Below the pieces are notes generated by a model. The model was not told the origin of the DNA and ran no database searches. It saw nothing but the letters and a program-made list of their open reading frames with translations. From assembly GCA_019408975.1 (NCBI GenBank), contig DXVA01000094.1:1925-13431 (forward strand): a stretch of 11,507 bases of DNA, read 5' to 3'. Numbering within the stretch: the stretch's first letter is position 1; each line of letters opens with the position of its first letter. Below are positions 6,403 through 11,507 of the stretch, in pieces. The position numbers were made by a program, and so were the translations under genes. This DNA is from Lentisphaeria bacterium (GTDB lineage: Bacteria > Verrucomicrobiota > Lentisphaeria > Victivallales > UBA1829).

Positions 6403-7815
6403 ATGATGATTGAAAAACTGAAAAAATACGGACAGGATTTTGTCGCATCCAAACTGGAATCTCTCACAGGCGAGGCTCGCGCCAAGCTGGAAAAACAGCT
6501 CTCTGAAATTGATTTCGACGAACTGGATGAACTGATCCGCGATTACGTCCTCAAAAAGCCTGTAACGGAAATTCCGTCCGATCTCGCTCCCGCGCCCTTC
6601 TTCCCTTTCCCGGCAAAGGATGATGCACAGAAGGAATATTACGAAAAAGCGCGCAAAGAGGGCGAACGTCTGCTTTCCGAGGGAAAAGTCGCCATGCTCG
6701 TCGTTGCCGGCGGACAGGGGACAAGACTCGGGTTCGACGGTCCCAAAGGAACCTATCCGATTACTCCGGTCAAGCACAAGACACTGTTCCAGTATTTCGC
6801 GGAAACCATCAAACGCGTATCCGAAAAATACGGCAGGCCGCTTCACTGGTTCATCATGACCAGCGAGCTGAATGACAGACGCACACGCGAATTCTTCAAG
6901 GAGAACAATTATTTCGGGCTCGGCGAAAAAAACATCACGTTCTTCACACAGGGAACCATGCCCGCCATTTCCTACGAGGGCAAACTCCTGATGGGGGCGG
7001 CAGACTCTCTCGCACTTTCCCCGAACGGACACGGCGGCACTCTGCTTGCACTCAAAAAGTCCGGCGCACTGGACGAGATGAAAAAGAACGGCGTCGAATA
7101 CATCTCCTATTTCCAGGTCGACAATCCGCTGGTGCCGATGGCGGACCCGCTGTTCCTCGGACTGCACAGTCTTGAAAAATCCGAAATCAGCAGCCGGATG
7201 CTTCCGAAGACGAATCCTTATGAAAAACTCGGCAACTTCTGCATCTCCGGCGGCAGGCTTCAGATCATTGAATACAGCGATATGCCTGCGGAACTCGCGG
7301 AACGCAAGAACCCCGACGGAACACTCGCATTCCTTGCAGGAAGCCCCGCAATCCATGTGATCAGCCGCACCTTCATCGAGGAACTCACGAAGGACGGCAG
7401 GCTCAATATGCCGTGGCATCGCGCAGACAAAAAGGTACCGTACATCAGCGAAAGCGGCGAGCTCGTGAAGCCGGAACAGCCGAATGCAGTCAAACTTGAG
7501 TCTTTCATCTTCGATGCGCTCCCGCTGGCGAAGCATACCATGGTTCTCGAGGGCTCCAGAAAAGATCACTTTGCACCGACGAAAAATGCGACCGGAGTCG
7601 ATTCCGCCGAATCCTGCCGCCAGATGCTTTGCGCACGCGATGCGGAACGTCTTGAGCTCGCGGGAAAGAAAGTCCCGCGCAAAACGGACGGCACTCCCGA
7701 CTGCATCGTGGAAATTTCTCCCGCCGCCGTCTGCGACAATGAAGATGCGGTAAAGATTCTCTCCGGAGACAAATACAAAGCGCCCGACCAGGGAAGCGAG
7801 GCCTACTATGAATAA
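6403..7815 (+). CDS. UDP-N-acetylhexosamine pyrophosphorylase (UDPGP family, UAP1-like)
   Basis: The 470-residue protein belongs to the eukaryote-type UDP-sugar pyrophosphorylase family, which joins UTP and a sugar-1-phosphate into a UDP-sugar plus pyrophosphate. The nucleotide-binding loop GGQGTRLG (103-110) is followed by P-K-G (114-116) with the key lysine K115. Other family signatures are I-M-T-S (151-154), P-x-G-x-G-G (207-212), Q-V-D-N (238-241), N-P-Y-E-K-x-G (271-277), and near 364-395 K-x-E-x-F-I-F-D then F-A-P-x-K-N-A, which resembles UAP1/AGX1 most closely. GlcNAc-1-P or GalNAc-1-P is therefore the likely substrate, but glucose-1-P cannot be ruled out. It is unlike bacterial GlmU, which has a left-handed beta-helix domain. 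AGGAG (6390-6394) lies 8 nt before the ATG; a second ATG follows immediately. Its stop overlaps the next gene by 8 nt, so the two are translationally coupled. Confidence 0.88.
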   Translation: MMIEKLKKYGQDFVASKLESLTGEARAKLEKQLSEIDFDELDELIRDYVLKKPVTEIPSDLAPAPFFPFPAKDDAQKEYYEKARKEGERLLSEGKVAMLVVAGGQGTRLGFDGPKGTYPITPVKHKTLFQYFAETIKRVSEKYGRPLHWFIMTSELNDRRTREFFKENNYFGLGEKNITFFTQGTMPAISYEGKLLMGAADSLALSPNGHGGTLLALKKSGALDEMKKNGVEYISYFQVDNPLVPMADPLFLGLHSLEKSEISSRMLPKTNPYEKLGNFCISGGRLQIIEYSDMPAELAERKNPDGTLAFLAGSPAIHVISRTFIEELTKDGRLNMPWHRADKKVPYISESGELVKPEQPNAVKLESFIFDALPLAKHTMVLEGSRKDHFAPTKNATGVDSAESCRQMLCARDAERLELAGKKVPRKTDGTPDCIVEISPAAVCDNEDAVKILSGDKYKAPDQGSEAYYE

Positions 7816-8131
7816 AATCGTGCAGATCAATGTCGATGACATTGTGATCAATCCGGAAGCAATGAGCGAGATGCTGACGGAGTGCCTGAAACGGCGGCGC
7901 ATGGTCCGCCTTGCCGGAGCCTGTGACATCGGCGGCGTCCTGATCGCTTCTTTCGAGGACTCTCCCGTCCGCATAAAATCAGAATTCGTTTTTGCGCCGT
8001 TCACGGACACAAGCTGTGACGGAGTTTCTGCGGAAATCTGTTCCCGCTATAACTCCGGATTCAGTCTCCGCGCCTCATTCCGGAGCGGAGATACCGTATG
8101 GGGGCTGTTTGAACGGACCGAATTGAAATAA
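7808..8131 (+). CDS. Hypothetical 107-aa protein coupled to the pyrophosphorylase gene
   Basis: I do not recognise this protein. It begins with an ATG inside the last codons of the pyrophosphorylase gene (8-nt overlap), which indicates translational coupling. A weak GAGG lies 6 nt upstream. It has no signal peptide or transmembrane segment. The sequence alternates probable helix (about 17-30, with a K-R-R-R stretch) and beta strands (about 32-49, 57-64, 82-105), as in a small cytoplasmic alpha/beta domain. It contains three cysteines (25, 39, 70), aromatic residues spread through the second half, and a W-G-L-F-E-R-T-E ending. The tight coupling suggests a link to the pyrophosphorylase, perhaps as a partner, but that is inference. 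Confidence 0.7.
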   Translation: MNKIVQINVDDIVINPEAMSEMLTECLKRRRMVRLAGACDIGGVLIASFEDSPVRIKSEFVFAPFTDTSCDGVSAEICSRYNSGFSLRASFRSGDTVWGLFERTELK

Positions 8132-8145
8132 CCGGAGATGATGCC

Positions 8146-8373
8146 ATGAACCAGAAACCAGCGGATGTGTCAGTTGAATATAACGAAAAGAAGGATTTCT
8201 GTGAAAAGAGAGGATGCGGAAAAACCTTGACGGACGGCTGCATCAGCGGCTGCGCCTCCTGCTGTTTCTTCTATATCCTGCTGTTGATCTCATTCGTGCT
8301 GGGGGTTGTCGGACTCCTGATTCTGCTGGGATGGATCTTCGGCAACATGTTTACGGCGGCAATGCCTTCATGA
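8146..8373 (+). CDS. Small cysteine-rich single-span membrane protein
   Basis: This 75-residue protein is not recognised. The hydrophilic N-terminal half carries six cysteines (19, 24, 32, 36, 39, 40), with C-x4-C and C-x3-C-x2-C-C spacing that could bind a metal or be lipid-modified near the membrane. A strongly hydrophobic segment (about 41-66) forms one transmembrane helix, and a short tail ends in MPS. GGAG (8133-8136) lies 9 nt before the ATG, and the gene starts 14 nt after the upstream one. Its stop overlaps the next start in an ATGA arrangement. The composition and tight packing support a real gene, but homologues were not searched. Confidence 0.65.
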   Translation: MNQKPADVSVEYNEKKDFCEKRGCGKTLTDGCISGCASCCFFYILLLISFVLGVVGLLILLGWIFGNMFTAAMPS

Positions 8374-8816
8374 AAAATTTCCTGCGTGCAAAGGCCGCCC
8401 ACATCCGGCTCGGAGCAGCAGGAGAACGTGCGGCGGTGCGTATGCTGGAAAATGCCGGTTACGATATTCTTGCCCGTGACTGCCGGATGCGTTCCGGTGA
8501 AATCGATATCGTGGCGCGGGACGGTTTGCGTCTTGTGTTCGTTGAAGTCAAGACACGCCGTCTGCGGAAAAATGTGGAGTTTTCTCCCGGAACCAATTTG
8601 AGAACCGCGCAGAAAAGGCGCATTTACCGTGCGGCGCTGGCATACATGAAAAAACTCGGCAGTCCGCAGGTACCCTACCGGTTCGATCTGGTGGAGGTGG
8701 TCTTTTCGCGTTTCGGGCTCTTTTCCATGCATCACCGGAAGGCAGGTTTCGGCAGAAAAAACATGGAGCGGAAACGCGGAGAAAACGGAACGGCTCCCAT
8801 CAACTATTTTGACTGA
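8370..8816 (+). CDS. yraN: YraN family (UPF0102) endonuclease-like protein
   Basis: The protein is 148 residues and matches the YraN/UPF0102 family, a restriction-endonuclease-like fold of unclear cellular role often found near ribosomal or envelope genes. The core motifs are clear: G-x-x-G-E-R near 15-20 (E19), G-Y-D-I-L (30-34), G-E-I-D (43-46) and F-V-E-V-K-T-R (57-63). D46, E59 and K61 form the PD-(D/E)xK-type set, and P-Y-R-F-D-L-V-E-V (102-110) is the family end motif. The C-terminal tail of about 30 residues is basic. The ATG at 8370 is chosen because it overlaps the preceding stop (ATGA) and the family begins only slightly before G-x-x-G-E; the open frame extends further left within the previous gene. 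No strong Shine-Dalgarno site is visible, which fits translational coupling. Confidence 0.88.
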   Translation: MKNFLRAKAAHIRLGAAGERAAVRMLENAGYDILARDCRMRSGEIDIVARDGLRLVFVEVKTRRLRKNVEFSPGTNLRTAQKRRIYRAALAYMKKLGSPQVPYRFDLVEVVFSRFGLFSMHHRKAGFGRKNMERKRGENGTAPINYFD

Positions 8817-8829
8817 ACGGGATGAAAAA

Positions 8830-9528
8830 ATGAACTTTTATGTCCTGATACCCGCATATCGCCCCGACGATAAGCTGCTGCATCTGATGGAATCGCTTCA
8901 TGCCGCCGGGCTGCGGAATATCCTTGTCGTCAACGACGGCAGCGGCAACGCGCATGAAGCAGTTTTCAGGACAATCAGGGAACGCTGGAGCCATGTCGTG
9001 ATCCTTTCGCATGATGTCAACCGCGGCAAGGGAGCGGCGCTCAAAAACGGATTCCGGTATCTGCTGGAACACGCCGACGGTATAGACGGCGCCGTAACCG
9101 CGGACTCCGATGGACAGCACACGGCGGAAGATATCCTCCGGATCATGGCAGTCATGGAAAAACAGCCCGGCAAACTCATTCTGGGGACACGCACATTTGA
9201 CGGGACGGTTCCGTGGCGGAGCTGTTTCGGAAACCGCCTGACCAGTTTCCTGATCCGGCGGCTCTACGGACTGAAGATACAGGATACGCAGACCGGACTG
9301 CGCGGAATTCCGCTTTCCATGATGCCGCTGTTCCTGGAAATCCCCTGCAATCAATACGAATTTGAACTTGATATGCTGATCCTTGCCGGCTCAAGGCACC
9401 TGAATGTCTGCGAGGTGCCTGTCCGCACGATCTATATCGACAACAATGCGTCTTCGCATTTCCATCCGTTCAGGGATTCCCTGAAAATCTATTCCGTTCT
9501 GTTCCGCAACCTGTTTTCAAAGAGGTAA
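8830..9528 (+). CDS. Family 2 glycosyltransferase (dolichyl/polyprenyl-phosphate mannosyltransferase-like)
   Basis: This 232-residue protein has a GT-A fold of glycosyltransferase family 2. It starts with V-L-I-P-A-Y (5-10), followed by V-V-N-D-G-S (33-38), N-R-G-K-G-A-A-L (64-71), and the metal-binding D-S-D-G-Q-H (92-97, D92 and D94). Later motifs are T-Q-T-G-L-R-G (153-159) and E-F-E-L-D (177-181). No transmembrane helix is visible, so it is probably a cytoplasmic or peripheral enzyme, most like those that move a sugar from a nucleotide donor to polyprenyl phosphate. The acceptor and sugar are unknown. The ATG at 8830, with GGGA about 8 nt upstream, is preferred over an in-frame TTG at 8809 that would overlap yraN. 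Its stop is 3 nt before queE. Confidence 0.85.
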   Translation: MNFYVLIPAYRPDDKLLHLMESLHAAGLRNILVVNDGSGNAHEAVFRTIRERWSHVVILSHDVNRGKGAALKNGFRYLLEHADGIDGAVTADSDGQHTAEDILRIMAVMEKQPGKLILGTRTFDGTVPWRSCFGNRLTSFLIRRLYGLKIQDTQTGLRGIPLSMMPLFLEIPCNQYEFELDMLILAGSRHLNVCEVPVRTIYIDNNASSHFHPFRDSLKIYSVLFRNLFSKR

Positions 9529-9531
9529 AAA

Positions 9532-10191
9532 ATGAATCAGCTGAAAATCCATGAAATGTTCACCAGTATTCAGGGCGAATCCACGTACGCCGGACAGCCC
9601 TGCTTCTTCATCCGTCTCGCCGGATGCAATCTGCGCTGTTCCTACTGCGATACGCTCAAGGCGCAGACCAGCGACATGGCAAAAGAATTTACCGTGGACG
9701 AAGTCGTATCCGAAGCGATGCAGGCGTCTCCCGATCTGATTGAAATCACAGGAGGCGAGCCCATGATGCAGGCGGATGCCGTCTGTATGCTCGCCGAACG
9801 CCTGCTGTCGCTGAAACGTTTCCGCATCCTGATGGAAACCAACGGCTCCCGCGACTTATCCTATCTTCCCGATGAGATCGTCCGTATTGTGGATTACAAG
9901 ACTCCTTCCAGCGGGGAAGCGGAAAAAATGTTCCTGCCGAACTTTGAAAATCTGCGCCCGTTCGATGAAGTGAAGTTCGTGCTCTCCGACCGCGGCGACT
10001 ATCTTTTCGCGCTGGAAAAGATCCGTGAATTCAATCTGGAACATCAGACAAAAAATATCCTGTTCAGTCCCGCATTCGGCGTAATCGACATCCCGGCGCT
10101 CGTCTCCTGGATGCTGGAAGACAAGGTCAAAGCCCGGCTGAATCTCCAGCTCCACAAATATATCTGGGGTCCCGCCAGAGAGGGAGTCTGA
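9532..10191 (+). CDS. queE: 7-carboxy-7-deazaguanine synthase (radical SAM)
   Basis: The 219-residue protein matches QueE, which converts 6-carboxytetrahydropterin to 7-carboxy-7-deazaguanine in the pathway to preQ0 and queuosine. I-Q-G-E-S (13-17) and P-C-F-F-I-R-L-A-G (23-31) lead into the radical SAM motif C-x3-C-x2-C (C32, C36, C39), followed by D-T. G-G-E-P (74-77) and E-T-N-G-S (102-106) are the SAM-binding and following strands, and L-Q-L-H-K-Y-I-W (205-212) is the conserved ending. All key residues are present, and the length is near E. coli QueE (223). AGAGG lies about 6 nt before the ATG. The gene starts 3 nt after the glycosyltransferase. The other queuosine genes are not in the window. 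Confidence 0.93.
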   Translation: MNQLKIHEMFTSIQGESTYAGQPCFFIRLAGCNLRCSYCDTLKAQTSDMAKEFTVDEVVSEAMQASPDLIEITGGEPMMQADAVCMLAERLLSLKRFRILMETNGSRDLSYLPDEIVRIVDYKTPSSGEAEKMFLPNFENLRPFDEVKFVLSDRGDYLFALEKIREFNLEHQTKNILFSPAFGVIDIPALVSWMLEDKVKARLNLQLHKYIWGPAREGV

Positions 10192-10313
10192 CGATGACGC
10201 ATCACTTTTCCTGTTTTTCCGCTCCCGATAAGCCGTATCAGACGGAAAAACTCTTGAAAAACGGATTCCCGGCAGTACCTTATTTCTTTTGAACAAATGA
10301 AACAGGGAATCCA
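10192..10313. other. Intergenic gap between queE and the transporter
   Basis: This gap of 122 nt separates the tightly packed operon from the transporter gene. TTTTTCCG (10214-10221) can pair with CGGAAAAA (10243-10250) around a 21-nt loop, but no T tract follows, so termination is doubtful. A TTGAAA at 10254-10259 could be a -35 box, without a convincing -10. The transporter may therefore be read through from queE or have its own weak promoter. Confidence 0.4.
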
Positions 10314-11507
10314 ATGAAAATCATTTTCTATCTTCTGCCCTGCGTGATGAACATCATCATGGGGCTCTTTTTCTTTATTACGATGCGCCGCCTCGCCATC
10401 AGCGGCGCGGACTCTTTTGCCATTTCAGGCACAATGGCTGTATGGGCTTTCATTTATGCGATCGTCTCGGCTCTGCTCGGTGTCGTCCAGAACAAAAAGA
10501 ACGCCACGAAATTCATCCTGGCAGGCGAAGGCATCCTGATTCTTTCCATGGCTGGATTTCTGATATTTCCAGGTATGGATATGCAGTATGTCTGGCTGTT
10601 CGGTTCGGGAATCGGGACCGCAATGTTTTTTGCACCGTTCCAGGTGATCGTAAAAATGCTGGACGGCAATGAAACCGCGCAGGGAACTCTGCCGAAAACC
10701 GCGGCAATCTATACTTTTTCATGGAGTTTCGGCTTTGCTTCCGGGCCTTTCATCGCCGCAATGATATGGGGCCTGCTTTCCCCCGAAACAGGATGGCGGA
10801 CCTGTTATAAGATCAATATTCTGCTGGTTCTTGCCGTAACCTGTGTTGTCTGGTTTCTACATTGTTTCATCCGCAGGAAAAACAAAGCCGGGGAACTTGC
10901 TGCCGGGCAGGACCGGAAAACGGCAGCATCGGAATCTGAACTTGCGCGGGAAGAAAAAAAGAAACTTCCCGATCTTGCCGTTCTCGGATGGATCGTTGCA
11001 GGAACCGGATTCATCACAATTGCAATGCTCCGCACCCAGATACCCTACCGCTGCGGTCTTCTGGAGATGTCCACGGCGCAACAGGGAATCATTCTGGCGG
11101 CTGTAAGTTATGTGCAGGCATTTCTGGCATTGAGCCTCTGGAAAAGCCGGCGCTGGATGTATCACCCGTTCCCGATTGCGCTTGCGGCGCTTTGCGGCAT
11201 AGCGGCATTGCTGCTTTTCGCTTTCACGGAATCTTATCCCGTCTATGTTTTCGCAGGGCTGCTTTACGGATGTTATTCGGGCGCGTTCTGTTTCTTTTTC
11301 GCCTACCATGCACTGGCGAATCCGGAAAAGAGCCACCGTTACGTCGCTGTAAATGAAGTCATCGTCGGGAGCACTTCCGTATTTTCGCCGCTTGCCGCCG
11401 GATTGATTGCGGATGCGGCGGAAAACAGCGCCGTCCCTTTTTATATCGGTGCGGCACTGATCGCCGTTGCAATGATCTGCCAGGTTTCCGCCATGTGGCG
11501 CTGGCGC
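10314..11507 (+). CDS. MFS-type transporter, partial at the right edge
   Basis: The frame is open from the ATG at 10314 to the end of the window (398 codons) and has no stop, so the gene continues. AGGGA lies about 5 nt upstream. The protein is very hydrophobic, with about twelve predicted transmembrane helices: six in residues 1-180, a charged cytoplasmic loop rich in K, E and R (about 180-213), then six more up to about 388. This 6+6 layout with a central loop is typical of the major facilitator superfamily. The loop between helices 2 and 3 is short and basic (Q-N-K-K-N), weakly like the MFS A-loop. The substrate cannot be told; sugar or drug transport are both possible. Almost all of the transport core seems to be present. 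Confidence 0.75.
   Translation, partial: MKIIFYLLPCVMNIIMGLFFFITMRRLAISGADSFAISGTMAVWAFIYAIVSALLGVVQNKKNATKFILAGEGILILSMAGFLIFPGMDMQYVWLFGSGIGTAMFFAPFQVIVKMLDGNETAQGTLPKTAAIYTFSWSFGFASGPFIAAMIWGLLSPETGWRTCYKINILLVLAVTCVVWFLHCFIRRKNKAGELAAGQDRKTAASESELAREEKKKLPDLAVLGWIVAGTGFITIAMLRTQIPYRCGLLEMSTAQQGIILAAVSYVQAFLALSLWKSRRWMYHPFPIALAALCGIAALLLFAFTESYPVYVFAGLLYGCYSGAFCFFFAYHALANPEKSHRYVAVNEVIVGSTSVFSPLAAGLIADAAENSAVPFYIGAALIAVAMICQVSAMWRWR

Noticed and set aside
6388..8010. A 540-codon open frame on the - strand.
   Set aside because: It is antisense to the pyrophosphorylase and the next gene. The + strand carries convincing motifs, and the minus product has an unnatural composition rich in F, R, C and H.
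10194..10292. A 32-codon open frame after queE, with a GGGAG sequence about 8 nt before its ATG.
   Set aside because: The purine-rich site is part of the queE coding end, the peptide has no recognisable feature, and a frame of this length is expected by chance. It is left out as a gene.

Overview
The window is a gene-dense stretch of a bacterial chromosome with short gaps, overlapping starts and stops, and Shine-Dalgarno sites before most genes. The mix suggests a Gram-negative, probably anaerobic bacterium: Tat-exported aldo/keto reductases with ferredoxin-like tails, a eukaryote-like UDP-sugar pyrophosphorylase, a LarE-type sulfur transferase and queuosine synthesis. The style resembles gut or aquatic members of the PVC group, perhaps Lentisphaerota such as Victivallis. 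That placement is an inference from gene content and was not tested.

Left block (3-3101, + strand): the C-terminal end of larE, then tatA, then two tandem paralogous aldo/keto reductases (about 68% identical by hand count). Each reductase has a twin-arginine signal and a C-terminal Fe-S domain with eight cysteines. A Tat translocase subunit thus lies directly before two probable Tat cargoes. A strong, apparently bidirectional intrinsic terminator at 3128-3172 closes the block. It is followed by two short hairpins with GTAG at their feet that resemble REP elements.

Middle (3283-4437, - strand): a mannitol-1-phosphate 5-dehydrogenase-like oxidoreductase, convergent to the reductases. A 180-bp divergent intergenic region (4438-4617) separates it from the right block. 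That region carries a good sigma70-like promoter for the dehydrogenase, a weaker candidate for the rightward genes, two perfect 10-bp palindromes placed on these promoters, and a 14-bp direct repeat over the dehydrogenase start.

Right block (4618-10191, + strand): a probable operon. In order it holds a single-span membrane protein with a proline-rich linker and a helical TPR-like domain, a UAP1-type UDP-N-acetylhexosamine pyrophosphorylase, an unrecognised 107-aa protein, a small cysteine-rich membrane protein, a YraN-family protein, a family 2 glycosyltransferase, and queE (7-carboxy-7-deazaguanine synthase). After a 122-bp gap comes an MFS-type transporter that runs off the right edge.

The pyrophosphorylase and glycosyltransferase could supply and use nucleotide-activated or lipid-linked sugars for the envelope. 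YraN and QueE look like housekeeping passengers. I found no rRNA, tRNA, CRISPR array, transposase or phage gene. The least explained items are the Tat-reductase module, the membrane-anchored TPR-like protein and the two small unknown proteins.
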